Shown piece after piece: positions 1-8,434 of a stretch of 64,000 nt of DNA (positions are counted from its first letter, which is position 1; each line of letters begins with the position of its first letter). The stretch spans positions 1-64,000 of the forward strand of contig NZ_CCYH01000036.1 in the NCBI RefSeq assembly GCF_000820765.1, read 5' to 3'. The position numbers were made by a program, and so were the translations under genes. The notes beneath the pieces are model-generated. The model was not told the DNA's origin. It did not search any database and worked only from the letters and a program-made list of their open reading frames with translations. The DNA comes from Candidatus Soleaferrea massiliensis AP7. Lineage in GTDB: Bacteria; Bacillota; Clostridia; Oscillospirales; Ruminococcaceae.

Positions 1-123
1 CGCATTCTGCTGCGGCGCCGGCTGCTCCGGCTGCATGTTCTGCATCTGCGGGGTGCTGTTCGGCTGTGCGGACGGCTCGTTGTTCGGCTGCGGATAATTC
101 TGCTGTTCAAACTTTTCGGACAT
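1..123 (-). CDS. N-terminal fragment of a Pro/Gln/Asn-rich protein (runs off the window edge)
   Basis: The first 41 codons of a minus-strand gene are visible, starting at the ATG at 123 behind an excellent GGAGG site 8 nt upstream. The peptide begins MSEKFEQQNYPQPNNEPSAQ and continues as a low-complexity stretch rich in Pro, Gln, Asn and Met. No domain is visible. Clostridial HtrA/DegP-like membrane proteases and some other envelope proteins carry such cytoplasmic, disordered N-termini, and they often lie divergent from an OmpR-type two-component system as here. That identity is inference only. The rest of the gene is needed to name it. Confidence 0.7.
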   Translation of the reverse strand, partial: MSEKFEQQNYPQPNNEPSAQPNSTPQMQNMQPEQPAPQQNA

Positions 124-338
124 CGTTGATTCCTCCATATAATCATTTATAGTTGTATGAGAACCGTTTGTTTCCGGTTTTGGGTCGATTTGATTCATGC
201 GATTGTTGTTGTCTGTCATCGTTCGTGGCCCCTTTCGCTTTCGATGTCTCTATGATACCCATTCGTTGTGAAGATAAAATGATGATTTGGTCATGGGATC
301 GGGAAATATTTCACGGTATTTTTCTTGGGTTGATCACA

Positions 339-350
339 TTGTGAACACAA
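339..350. promoter_or_regulatory. Palindrome in the divergent 124-483 intergenic region
   Basis: The 360-bp gap between the divergent Pro/Gln-rich gene and the response regulator holds no gene. It has a short inverted repeat, TTGTG-AA-CACAA, and a nearby GAAATATTTC palindrome at about 303-312. TACAAT at 359-364 could be a -10 box, but no well spaced -35 is visible. The palindrome could be a regulator site serving either gene. This is weak evidence. Confidence 0.2.
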
Positions 351-483
351 TTTAAAGATACAATCTCCATACGGAGCAATTGGGCTGATTTCTATGATAA
401 AGGATAGCTTAAAAATGACAATGCATTTTCTGCTGTCCTTTATGATAGAAAACAACATTCAAAACTAGGGAGGGCTTTAGAAG

Positions 484-1161
484 ATGTATAACATACTGGT
501 TGTGGACGATGAGGATAAAATCCGGATGGTGATCCGGGAGTATGCGGAATTCGAGGGACACGAGGTGACCGAAGCCTGCGACGGCATGGAGGCGGTCGAA
601 ATCTGCCGCAAGCAGGATTTTGACGTGATCGTCATGGACATCATGATGCCGCGGCTCGACGGTTTTTCCGCCTGCAAGGAGATTCGAAAATTTAAGGACA
701 CACCGGTGCTGATGCTGTCCGCGCGCGGTGAGGAATATGACAAGCTGTTCGGCTTCGAGCTGGGCATCGACGACTATGTCGTCAAGCCGTTTTCCCCCAA
801 GGAGCTGATGGCCCGCATCAATGTCATTGTGAAGCGGCACGCCGGCGCGCCGGCGGACAATGCGGCGAATGAACGCCTGAAATATGAAGGGCTGGAGATC
901 GACACCTTGGGCCGCAGCGTATTCGTGGACGGTGAGAAGGTCGACCTGACGCCGCGCGAATACGACCTGCTGTATTTCCTTGCCACCAATAAAAACATCG
1001 CGTTCACCCGTGACAAGCTGCTCAACGAGGTGTGGGGCTTTGACTTCTTCGGAGACGACCGCACTGTGGATACCCACATCAAAATGCTGCGCAACAGCTT
1101 GGGCAAATACCGCAAATTCATCGTGACATTAAGAGGGGTCGGTTATAAATTTGAGATATAA
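484..1161 (+). CDS. OmpR/PhoB-family DNA-binding response regulator
   Basis: A 225-residue response regulator. The receiver domain (about 1-120) shows the acidic pair D8/D9, the phospho-acceptor D52 in VMDIMMPRLDG, and K101 in the YVVKPF motif. The C-terminal winged-helix domain (about 130-225) ends in the usual RTVDTHIKMLR and RGVGYKFE signature, so it is a full-length OmpR-type transcription factor. The ATG is preceded by AGGGAGGG. It overlaps the kinase gene by 11 bp, so the pair is translationally coupled. The ABC exporter 2 kb downstream is a plausible target. The family assignment is firm; the stimulus is unknown. Confidence 0.97.
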   Translation: MYNILVVDDEDKIRMVIREYAEFEGHEVTEACDGMEAVEICRKQDFDVIVMDIMMPRLDGFSACKEIRKFKDTPVLMLSARGEEYDKLFGFELGIDDYVVKPFSPKELMARINVIVKRHAGAPADNAANERLKYEGLEIDTLGRSVFVDGEKVDLTPREYDLLYFLATNKNIAFTRDKLLNEVWGFDFFGDDRTVDTHIKMLRNSLGKYRKFIVTLRGVGYKFEI

Positions 1162-2590
1162 TCATAGAAGAGAGCACACTAGGCAGCGGTTTGACACCAA
1201 AAGCATCAAATTCAAGATGTGGGTGTATTTCGTCATCTTTGCCGCACTGATTCTGGCGATTCTGTGGGGGCTGCAGACCATCTTTCTGCAGTCCTACTAT
1301 CAGGGCATGAAGACCCGGGAAATCTTTGACACGGCTGAGATGATCACAGAAAAATATGGTTCGGAGGATTTCGAGGACCGGCTCAGGCAGGCAGTCTATG
1401 AAAACGATATCTCCGGTCAGATCACATCGCTCGACGGCCAGGTCGTGCTGGTGGATTTCTATCTGAACGACAACGCGTGGGGCGGCGACCGGAATGCCGA
1501 CATCTTCATCCAGACGCGTCCGATGCTTTTAAACTCTCCCAAGCAGACGATCTATTTCACGCTGTTTAACCGGGTGCTGAACAGCAAATCCCTGATCTAT
1601 GGAACCGTGTTTACCGACCGGAACGGAGAAGAGCTGATCCTGTTTCTGAGCTCGCCGCTCGACCCGCTCGGTTCGACGATTACGATTCTCAAGGACCAGC
1701 TGTTCTATGTGACGATCATCATCCTGCTGCTGGCGTTCATCCTGTCCTTCTTCATCTCGCACCGTCTGGCGAAGCCGATCCGCAACATCACAAAATCGGC
1801 CAAGCGGCTCGCTTCAGGCGATTACGACGTGATGTTCTCCAACGGGCATTACAGCGAAATTGACCAGCTGGCCAATACGCTGAACTATGCGACCCGCGAG
1901 CTCTCCAAGGTGGATGAGCTGCGCCGCGATCTGATCGCCAACGTCTCGCACGACCTGCGCACGCCGTTGACGATGGTCAAAGCCTATGCGGAGATGATCC
2001 GGGATATTTCCGGCGACGATCCTGAACGGCGGGAAGCGCACCTCAAAACGATCATCGACGAAACCGACCGGCTGAGCCTGCTGGTCAACGACATCCTGGA
2101 CCTGTCCAAGCTGCAGTCCGGAACGACGCAGTTGGAAGTGCAGCCGTTCAATCTCTCCGAAACGCTGCATGAGATTCTGACCCGGTACGATATCGTCAGC
2201 GAGCGCGACGGCTACCAGTTCTCCGAATCGATCGACGACGACATCTTTGTCGACGCCGACCGGCACCGGATTGAACAGGTCATCTACAATTTGATCAACA
2301 ACGCCATCAACTACACCGGAGACGACAAGAAAATCGCGATCCGGTTACATGAAAAGGACCATTCCGTCCGATTTGAGGTATCGGATACCGGCAAGGGCAT
2401 CCCGCCTGAAAAGCTGGAGACCATCTGGGAACGGTATTACAAGGCAAACGAGACGCACAAACGGCCGGTGGTGGGCACAGGTCTCGGCCTGTCCATTGTC
2501 AAGGGCATTCTGGACGCGCATCAGGCGCAGTACGGTGTGGACAGTGAAGTGAACGCGGGCAGTACGTTCTGGTTTGAGCTGAAACTGTGA
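1151..2590 (+). CDS. Membrane sensor histidine kinase
   Basis: A 479-residue sensor kinase that starts at TTG inside the end of the regulator gene, behind AAGAGGGG. Order of parts: transmembrane helix about 24-45, an extracytoplasmic domain of about 140 residues, a second helix about 185-207, HAMP about 207-258, and a HisKA domain with the phospho-acceptor H267 in NVSHDLRTPL. The ATPase domain follows, with N box (NLINNAIN), G1 (DTGKGIP) and G2 (GTGLGLSIVKG). The sizeable external domain suggests it senses an extracellular ligand or envelope stress, unlike the very short loops of BceS-type kinases. It should phosphorylate the regulator encoded just upstream. Confidence 0.97.
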   Translation: MRYNHRREHTRQRFDTKSIKFKMWVYFVIFAALILAILWGLQTIFLQSYYQGMKTREIFDTAEMITEKYGSEDFEDRLRQAVYENDISGQITSLDGQVVLVDFYLNDNAWGGDRNADIFIQTRPMLLNSPKQTIYFTLFNRVLNSKSLIYGTVFTDRNGEELILFLSSPLDPLGSTITILKDQLFYVTIIILLLAFILSFFISHRLAKPIRNITKSAKRLASGDYDVMFSNGHYSEIDQLANTLNYATRELSKVDELRRDLIANVSHDLRTPLTMVKAYAEMIRDISGDDPERREAHLKTIIDETDRLSLLVNDILDLSKLQSGTTQLEVQPFNLSETLHEILTRYDIVSERDGYQFSESIDDDIFVDADRHRIEQVIYNLINNAINYTGDDKKIAIRLHEKDHSVRFEVSDTGKGIPPEKLETIWERYYKANETHKRPVVGTGLGLSIVKGILDAHQAQYGVDSEVNAGSTFWFELKL

Positions 2591-3039
2591 GATATACGCA
2601 GGACTCCGATGAACCCTGCGTTCACGAGACGGCGACTTTTCCAAGGGTCTGGAACCGCGTACACTCACAAGATGAAATATCCCATGCTGTGTGCCGCCGA
2701 TTCGGCTTCATACTGGAGCGCGCGGCCTGGCCTGCATTCTGGATGTTCAGGAAAACGGGGATCAGCCATATCTCTATGCTGATCTCCGTCCCTTCCTTTA
2801 TCCATTTGTATCCGCAAATTCACTTCTTTGCAAAGCAAGCTGTATGGACGGCGGAAATATGCGAGAATTGGCTTTGCCGATGTTTTACCTCGATGGCGCA
2901 CGCGGATGCGTGTATCTGTGAACCGGTCTGTTCTATCCCTTTTCTCTATTTTTCATGGAAAAATCCGATTTTTATCATAGAATGATCACAATAGTTTGTT
3001 AAACTATTTTTAACATAGTACTAACAGGAGATTCAAATT
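2591..3039. other. 449-bp gap between kinase and ABC permease
   Basis: No convincing gene lies here. One open frame spans most of it, but its predicted protein has biased, shadow-like composition and no ribosome binding site. The last 100 bp turn AT-rich, contain a perfect inverted repeat at 2991-3009, and probably carry the promoter for the ABC transporter. No clear terminator follows the kinase. Confidence 0.6.
2991..3009. promoter_or_regulatory. Perfect 8-bp inverted repeat upstream of the ABC exporter
   Basis: AATAGTTT-GTT-AAACTATT is a perfect inverted repeat with a 3-bp spacer, about 30 bp before the permease start. Its size and position fit a dimeric regulator operator or a short RNA hairpin. 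TTGTTA within it could be a poor -35 element. Whether the neighbouring response regulator binds here is not known; OmpR-type regulators more often use direct repeats. Confidence 0.4.
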
Positions 3040-4539
3040 ATGGTTATGATAAAAAATGCCTTCAAAAACGTCTTCCGTTTCAAGGGCAGAAATATTTTAA
3101 TTGGACTGATTGCAGCCTCCATTACGGTCACCTGTTGTATTGCGCTTTCAATCAAAAATACGGCGGACAGCATTGTGCAACAATTCAAGGAAACAAACGA
3201 TTTTACGGCGGCCATTGCCTTAAATAAACAGAAGCTTTTGGAGGACGCCCAGAAAAACGGAGAGCGGGAGACCGACCTGTATACCCGCATCAAACGCCTG
3301 ACGTCCCAGGACATCGAACAGTACGGCAGCAGTGAATATGTGCGGAGCTACAGCTACTCTTTGACGGTCGATCTTGGCAGCTATGTTCTGCAGCCGGTTT
3401 CGAACGCAGAAAGGCTGCGCGAACAGATGGCGGAAACCGGCGATTCTCTGGTTGCAATGGGTAATCAGAATATTTATAACGTGACCGGATACAACGATCT
3501 GGCAAAGCTGCCGGAGTTTCAAAATGGCAGCTGGCAGCTGCTGAAAGGGGAATTTCCAGCCTCCAACGACATTGTGCTCAAATGCATTGTCTCCGAGAAG
3601 CTCGCCAACGCCAATCAGGCTGAAATCGGCAGTACGATTGTCTTTGTCAATCCCTATAACACCGACGAGCAGTTTACCTTCATCGTCAGCGGCATCTATA
3701 CAGACAGCGCACAGATCAGCAACAACGATCTGGTGGTCGGCGGTACCGCAGATTTCAGCGATCGGATCCTCGTGAACTATCGATCGCTGAAAGAGCTTGT
3801 AAATTCTTCCCAAAACAACCCGGATAATGTACAGAGCCACACAGGACAGACCATCAGCACGCGTCTGAGCGGCCGTCTTTCTTCCCGCTTTATCCTTTAC
3901 AGCGCGCAGGATCTGGAAGCCTTCGAACAGCAGCTGCACGACAAAGGCCTGGACGCTTATTACACGCTCCAAACCAATGCCGATGAACTGCAGCAGAGTT
4001 ATAAACCGCTGTACAGCCTGCGTCATTATGCCATCACCTTTCTGGGAATCATTTTGCTGGGCGGACTCGTCATTCTGATAATTCTCAACATCCTGCACGT
4101 GCGGGAGCGGAAATATGAAATCGGCATCCTGCGTGCCATCGGCATGAAGAAAACGCAGATCTGCCTGCAGTTTTTAATGGAACTGCTTCTGGTATCGATT
4201 CTGTCGATCCTGGTCGGTTTTGGAATCGGCGTAACGCTGTCCGGGCCAATCTCCAATACGCTCTTGGAAAATGAAATGACTGCACAGCAGTCCGATCCCG
4301 GTCTTGCGGATGCGCAGTCGTCAGACTATTCCTTCGTGATCAACAATGAGCAGAGCGCCGACTATCTGGACGGGGAACAGAGCATCAGCCAGATCTACCA
4401 TATTGATACGCAGGTGGACTTCTGGTTCTTTCTGCAGATCGCTTCCATCGGGCTTCTGATGGTGCTGCTCAGCAGCCTTTTCTCCATCCTGTTGATTTCA
4501 CGGTATGAGCCGCTGAAAATTCTGAATAACCGGCTGTAA
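3040..4539 (+). CDS. MacB/FtsX-type ABC transporter permease
   Basis: A 499-residue permease. It has an N-terminal transmembrane helix (about 20-40), a large extracytoplasmic MacB-like domain (about 50-320), then the FtsX core with helices near 330-350, 378-400 and 465-490. The segment RERKYEIGILRAIGMKKTQI is the usual cytoplasmic coupling loop, and the protein ends SRYEPLKILNNRL, typical of the family. AGGAG lies about 10 nt before the ATG. The gene is followed after 34 bp by its ATPase. Such pairs export peptides or lipophilic compounds, or transmit mechanical force across the envelope. The two-component system just upstream is a likely controller. Confidence 0.93.
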   Translation: MVMIKNAFKNVFRFKGRNILIGLIAASITVTCCIALSIKNTADSIVQQFKETNDFTAAIALNKQKLLEDAQKNGERETDLYTRIKRLTSQDIEQYGSSEYVRSYSYSLTVDLGSYVLQPVSNAERLREQMAETGDSLVAMGNQNIYNVTGYNDLAKLPEFQNGSWQLLKGEFPASNDIVLKCIVSEKLANANQAEIGSTIVFVNPYNTDEQFTFIVSGIYTDSAQISNNDLVVGGTADFSDRILVNYRSLKELVNSSQNNPDNVQSHTGQTISTRLSGRLSSRFILYSAQDLEAFEQQLHDKGLDAYYTLQTNADELQQSYKPLYSLRHYAITFLGIILLGGLVILIILNILHVRERKYEIGILRAIGMKKTQICLQFLMELLLVSILSILVGFGIGVTLSGPISNTLLENEMTAQQSDPGLADAQSSDYSFVINNEQSADYLDGEQSISQIYHIDTQVDFWFFLQIASIGLLMVLLSSLFSILLISRYEPLKILNNRL

Positions 4540-4573
4540 TGCCTTTGGAGGAAAGCCGGATGAGGTGTTGTAT

Positions 4574-5260
4574 ATGAGCATTTTATCCATTAAACATCTG
4601 TATTTTTCCTACGACGATGGGAACACCGCCGTATTAAAGGATATCAACTATGAATTTGAAAAGGGCAAAATGTACGCGATTTCCGGAAAATCCGGCGTTG
4701 GTAAAACGACGCTGCTCTCGCTGATCTGCGGACTGGATGTCCCAAACGACGGACAGATCCTGTTTGAGGGGAAGGACATCAGCAAAATTGACCGCGAACG
4801 CTACCGAAGCCATGATATCGGCGTGGTGTTTCAGAATTTTAACCTGCTCAACCATCTGACCGCCATGGAAAACATCCTGCTTTCCATGAACATCAACGGC
4901 ATGAAGCCTTCGAATCCAAAAGCGCACGTGCTGCGCATCTTTCAGGCGGTCGGGCTGGATGAAAGCAAAGCGAACCGGCCGATTCCAAAGTTGTCCGGCG
5001 GCGAACAGCAGCGTGTCGCGATCGCACGTGCGCTCTGTTATGATCCGCAGATCATTCTGGCCGATGAACCGACCGGCAACCTCGACAATGAAACCGAGCA
5101 GAGCATCGCGTCGCTGCTCAAGCGGCTTGCATCGGAACAGCGCAAATGCGTGATTGTGGCAACCCATTCCACGCACATCGCCCAGAGCGCGGATATTCTG
5201 TACTCCCTTGACCCGCCGCAGGACCGGCAGGTCAACGACAACGCAACACCGCTGCACTGA
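4574..5260 (+). CDS. ABC transporter ATP-binding protein (MacB/LolD type)
   Basis: A 228-residue ATPase with Walker A GKSGVGKTT (38-46), Q-loop VVFQNFNLL, signature LSGGEQQRVAIARAL and Walker B IILADEPTGNLD, which is the MacB/LolD/FtsE pattern. The frame opens with GTG at 4565, but the ATG at 4574 is preferred because GAGGTG sits 7 nt before it. It is co-directional with the permease and ends the operon before a strong terminator at 5386. It powers the exporter from the cytoplasmic face. Confidence 0.95.
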   Translation: MSILSIKHLYFSYDDGNTAVLKDINYEFEKGKMYAISGKSGVGKTTLLSLICGLDVPNDGQILFEGKDISKIDRERYRSHDIGVVFQNFNLLNHLTAMENILLSMNINGMKPSNPKAHVLRIFQAVGLDESKANRPIPKLSGGEQQRVAIARALCYDPQIILADEPTGNLDNETEQSIASLLKRLASEQRKCVIVATHSTHIAQSADILYSLDPPQDRQVNDNATPLH

Positions 5261-5385
5261 TGACAGGCATATAACTGCGCGCCAGAACGCATATGTGGCA
5301 ATCCACTCTGTGACGGGCTTCAACTTCTCCTACGAAATCCATCGCAGCTCGCAATATATAATCTCATTTCTTCATCTTTCTTAGT

Positions 5386-5425
5386 GAAAACGCCCCTGCC
5401 GGAGGAATCCGGCAGGGGCGTTTTC
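5386..5425 (+). terminator. Rho-independent terminator of the ABC exporter operon
   Basis: A perfect 18-bp stem (5386-5403 with 5408-5425) and a GGAA tetraloop. The right arm ends in GGGGCGTTTTC and a T-rich tail. It is 126 nt after the ATPase stop. The left arm starts GAAAA, so it could also act on the other strand. Confidence 0.9.
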
Positions 5426-5678
5426 CTGTTGCATAAAGCTTCCTCATAAAGTTTTCGATACTCATATAAAACGATCCGATTTGGACTTCAAGAACGTAAA
5501 GATCCATGAAAAAGCGGCCAATCCTGACCTAAGCCTTTTGATGTCCTGTAACCTGACTGAAAATATTTCAGCCTGGGCATTTTCACGTTTATGCGGCTGA
5601 ATGTTATGATCAAAAGCTATATAAAATTGAGAACCGCATGCCGCCCTGCCCGTTCCAGCCTTTCATAGAAACATCGTC

Positions 5679-5848
5679 AAAACAACCAGTTGAACGGGTG
5701 GTATGCACCAGCCCTGGAAGGGCATCCTACCGGCTGGACTCTTCAGAGGCACTGAATAACCGGCAGTTGCATCACACGCACTGCAGCTGCTCAAGCAGTT
5801 ATATCTTATAGCTTCTCACTTTGTGCGAAATGATCGTTGTCATTCGCT
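5679..5848 (+). repeat. Structured ~170-nt repeat, copy 1 (possible orphan omega/reRNA scaffold)
   Basis: This 170-nt stretch lies in the otherwise empty 5426-5918 interval and is clearly homologous, with an almost gap-free alignment, to 51663-51830. Shared parts in order: GTTGAAC near the start, a hairpin around GGTGGTAT, GCCCTGGAAGG, the identical stem-loop TTCAG-AGGCA-CTGAA, a stem GCAGT/ACTGC (GCCGT/ACGGC in copy 2, a compensatory change), a stem AGCTGC/GCAGTT, TATAGCTT, and a terminal AATGA/TCATT palindrome ending in GTCATTCGCT. A conserved hairpin just before a fixed end is what IS200/IS605-type right ends look like. No tnpB or iscB is present. The repeat is sure; the RNA class is inferred. 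Confidence 0.75.
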
Positions 5849-5918
5849 TCTCTCTATCCTGTTAGCTTAAGCTTTTTATTCTCTCCGCAGAATCGGTGGT
5901 TTTGTTACGCAAAAGCTG

Positions 5919-5953
5919 CAAAAAAGCCGCCTGTAAAAATTTTCAGGCGGCTT
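5919..5953 (-). terminator. Terminator after the 116-residue membrane protein gene
   Basis: On the minus strand a 10-bp stem AAGCCGCCTG/CAGGCGGCTT with a 10-nt AT loop is followed by a T run. It lies 26 nt beyond the stop at 5979. Confidence 0.85.
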
Positions 5954-5978
5954 CTATCTTTCATTCAAATCTGCAGGT

Positions 5979-6329
5979 TCAACCGGCAAACACATGGAAC
6001 AGCAGCACGCAGGACAGGATGGTTGAAAAGCCCGCGCACATGCTTAAATATGCACCCTTGTTCTTGTTTTTCCTGATATTCCCGGAAATCCATCCGAGCA
6101 GCAGACAGGTCGCCACCAGCCCGATGACGTCGATTGGTACGATCACCTTCCAAGGTTCCGCATTCCAGACACGTCCCAGCAGCACCGACGCGCCGGTCGC
6201 CAGCAGATGAAACAGCGGCACCATGCCCAGCGGCAGCACAAAGATGGCCGACTTCAGCTTTTTGGAGCGAAGAAAGACAATTTCAATGGCAATCAAGATC
6301 AGCAGAATGGCACTGCATTCCGGCAGCAT
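5979..6329 (-). CDS. Small four-helix membrane protein of unknown function
   Basis: A 116-residue, very hydrophobic protein with about four transmembrane helices (near 5-22, 28-52, 62-82 and 92-112), separated by short basic loops (FLRSKKLKS; GNIRKNKNKG). No family is recognised. The ATG is preceded by GAGGGGAGG. It lies 39 bp downstream of another small membrane-anchored protein and is followed by a strong terminator, so the two probably form a short operon. The clear RBS, terminator and regular topology support a real gene. Confidence 0.75.
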   Translation of the reverse strand: MLPECSAILLILIAIEIVFLRSKKLKSAIFVLPLGMVPLFHLLATGASVLLGRVWNAEPWKVIVPIDVIGLVATCLLLGWISGNIRKNKNKGAYLSMCAGFSTILSCVLLFHVFAG

Positions 6330-6368
6330 GGCGGCAGCCTCCCCTCTTCAATTTCAGGTAACCGGCGC

Positions 6369-6665
6369 TTATTGTCCCGCCGATTCGTTCATTTGGCTCT
6401 GCGGCGCGGATTCCTCAGAAGATGCTTCCCCGTTATCCGAGGCTCCCTGTGCGCTGCCTGTCCCGGACACATCGTCCCCGGAGTATCCGGCCCAGTCAAA
6501 CGATGAGGATTCCTCGCTGCCGGCATCCTGCGAGGACTGCCAGAGCAGCGCGGCGCTGAGCGCGATGACCAGCGCTACGCACAGCATAATAAAAAACGGA
6601 AGCAGGTTTTTGCCCTTCTTTCTGGTGAACCCGCTGTTCTGACGCATAACATTCCTGTTCTTCAT
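6369..6665 (-). CDS. Small membrane-anchored Ser/Glu-rich protein
   Basis: 98 residues from the ATG at 6665 (MKNRNVMRQ); an in-frame GTG two codons upstream is less likely, because AAGGA lies about 8 nt before this ATG. A basic N-terminus (TRKKGKN) leads to one helix (LLPFFIMLCVALVIALSAAL, about 22-41) and then a disordered tail rich in Ser, Ala, Glu and Gly that should lie outside the cell. No domain is visible. It could be an envelope accessory protein. TATAAT lies in the AT-rich DNA upstream (6717-6768) but without a good -35. Confidence 0.7.
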   Translation of the reverse strand: MKNRNVMRQNSGFTRKKGKNLLPFFIMLCVALVIALSAALLWQSSQDAGSEESSSFDWAGYSGDDVSGTGSAQGASDNGEASSEESAPQSQMNESAGQ

Positions 6666-6768
6666 ACACACGTTCCTTTTCTGATCGATCTATCAAAGAC
6701 CCCTATGGATCATTTTTGCAGTTTTATAACTCTATTATACTATAATCGGTTCGATTTTTTTGTCCATT

Positions 6769-7863
6769 TTATGTCCAGAACGAATTCTTTTTTAGAACGC
6801 GCAGGTTTTTCGGGCTGTGCGTCAGATTCCTGACGCCGTCCTTCGTCAGATATACCATATCCTCAATCCGCACGCCGAATTTACCTTCCAGATAGATGCC
6901 CGGCTCGACGGTCATGATCATGCCCGCCTGCGTGATAGTCGCGCAGCGCGGCCCGAAGCTCGGCGATTCGTGAATCTCGATGCCGACGCTGTGGCCAAGG
7001 CTGTGCCCGAAGCAGCCGCGGTAGCCCGCCTTGTCGATGATGTCGCGTGCAACCTTATCGATCGCGCGGCATTCCTTTCCGGGGGCGATGATTTCCAGCG
7101 CCGCAAGCTGCGCGCGCAGCACCGTGTCATATACGCTTTGCTGCTCATCGCTCACACAGCCGAGCGCAACCGTGCGGGTCATGTCGCTGCGGTAGCCATC
7201 CACCACGCCGCCAAAATCCATCACGATGAAGTCGCCGTCCCGCACCGGCTTTTCCCCCGGCACACCGTGCGGCAGGGAGGAATTGCTCCCGGAACAGACG
7301 ATGAACTCGAAGGACACGCCTTCAGAGCCCTTTCTGCGCATGTAGAACTCCAGCTCCAGCGCGATCTCCCGTTCGGTCCTGCCGGGGCGGATGAAGTCGC
7401 AGATGTAGTCATAGCCGTCGTCGGTCAGTCTCTGCGCCTGTTCGATCAGCGCAAGCTCCCGTTCATCCTTGATCATGCGCTGACGGATGATCGTGTCGTT
7501 GAAACCGGCGTCCACGGTGATGTCGACATCCGCATCCAGCATATCGAGATACTTCTGCAGCGCGGAAAGAGTCATGTAATCGGTCTCAATCGCGATGTTT
7601 TTAACCTTATGCCTTTTGATCAGCTCGGACAGCTGCTTACCGGTCTGCTCCAGCAAAATCACTTCACAGCCCCGCACCTTCCGCCGCGCGGCTTCGATAT
7701 AGCGGAAATCGATCAGCAGATAGGACTTCTGCCTGGTCACAAACAGCAGCCCGTCGCTGGACTGCAGCGAGGTGTAGTACAGCCGGTTGACATCCGATGT
7801 GATGATACCCGCATCCACCCCGGCGGGCAGGTGCTCCATCAGGTATTCGAGTTTCTTCTGCAT
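6769..7863 (-). CDS. pepP: M24 family Xaa-Pro aminopeptidase
   Basis: A 364-residue two-domain metallopeptidase. The N-terminal creatinase-like domain (about 1-125) is followed by a pita-bread catalytic domain. The expected ligands are visible: the two Asp in FIVMDFGGVVDGYRSDMT, the His in GHSLGHSVGIEIHE, and the Glu residues in MTVEPGIYLEG and VRIEDMVYL. It removes N-terminal residues before proline in cytoplasmic peptides. ATG 7863 is chosen over the TTG one codon upstream because GGGGA lies 7 nt away. It follows aroQ by 26 bp, a pairing common in Firmicutes. PepP or PepQ-like specificity cannot be decided from sequence. Confidence 0.9.
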   Translation of the reverse strand: MQKKLEYLMEHLPAGVDAGIITSDVNRLYYTSLQSSDGLLFVTRQKSYLLIDFRYIEAARRKVRGCEVILLEQTGKQLSELIKRHKVKNIAIETDYMTLSALQKYLDMLDADVDITVDAGFNDTIIRQRMIKDERELALIEQAQRLTDDGYDYICDFIRPGRTEREIALELEFYMRRKGSEGVSFEFIVCSGSNSSLPHGVPGEKPVRDGDFIVMDFGGVVDGYRSDMTRTVALGCVSDEQQSVYDTVLRAQLAALEIIAPGKECRAIDKVARDIIDKAGYRGCFGHSLGHSVGIEIHESPSFGPRCATITQAGMIMTVEPGIYLEGKFGVRIEDMVYLTKDGVRNLTHSPKNLRVLKKNSFWT

Positions 7864-7889
7864 CAATAAGTCCCCTTTCGAACCGGCTT

Positions 7890-8324
7890 TCAGATCAGCT
7901 CCTTGACGGCATACAGCGCCAGCATATAGCTGAACTTTCCAAAGCCGGCGATGTGGCCGGCGCAGACCGGCGCAATGACCGAACGCTGCCGGAATTCATC
8001 CCGGTTGTAGATGTTGGACAGGTGTACCTCGACGCATGGGATTTTGATGGCGGCAATCGCGTCGCGGATCGCATAGCTGTAATGGGTATAGGCGCCCGCG
8101 TTGATCACAATCCCGTCGTATTCTGTCTTCGCCGCATGCAGCATATCGATGATCTCGCCCTCATGATTGGACTGCATGACCTTGCAGTTCATCGAAAGGC
8201 TCTGCGCATGCAGGATGATCTGCTTGTTGATGTCCTCAATCGATTCCTCTCCATAGATACCGGTTTCCCTGCTTCCAATCAGGTTGATATTGGGTCCGTG
8301 AATGACCAGTACGTTCTTTGCCAT
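7890..8324 (-). CDS. aroQ: Type II 3-dehydroquinate dehydratase
   Basis: 144 residues, the normal size for the dodecameric type II enzyme, which converts 3-dehydroquinate to 3-dehydroshikimate in the shikimate pathway. The start VLVIHGPNINLIGSRETGIYG holds the catalytic Tyr24. SNHEGEIID, INAGAYTHYSYAIRDA and EVHLSNIYNRDEFR (His101) are family signatures. It begins at ATG and is followed by the peptidase gene. No other aro gene is in the window, so the pathway genes must lie elsewhere. Confidence 0.97.
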   Translation of the reverse strand: MAKNVLVIHGPNINLIGSRETGIYGEESIEDINKQIILHAQSLSMNCKVMQSNHEGEIIDMLHAAKTEYDGIVINAGAYTHYSYAIRDAIAAIKIPCVEVHLSNIYNRDEFRQRSVIAPVCAGHIAGFGKFSYMLALYAVKELI

Positions 8325-8434
8325 ATAATTCCCCGCCTTTTCTATCGTCTTTATGATAATATCCCGCCAAATCCGGAATATTTATTTCGATGTATGAATC
8401 TGCCGCTTCCAATACTGTTCAGAAAAACGCGGCC

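Noticed and set aside
2587..2985. Open frame of 132 codons after the histidine kinase
   Set aside because: No ribosome binding site, overlaps the kinase stop, composition unlike a real protein, and no recognisable domain.
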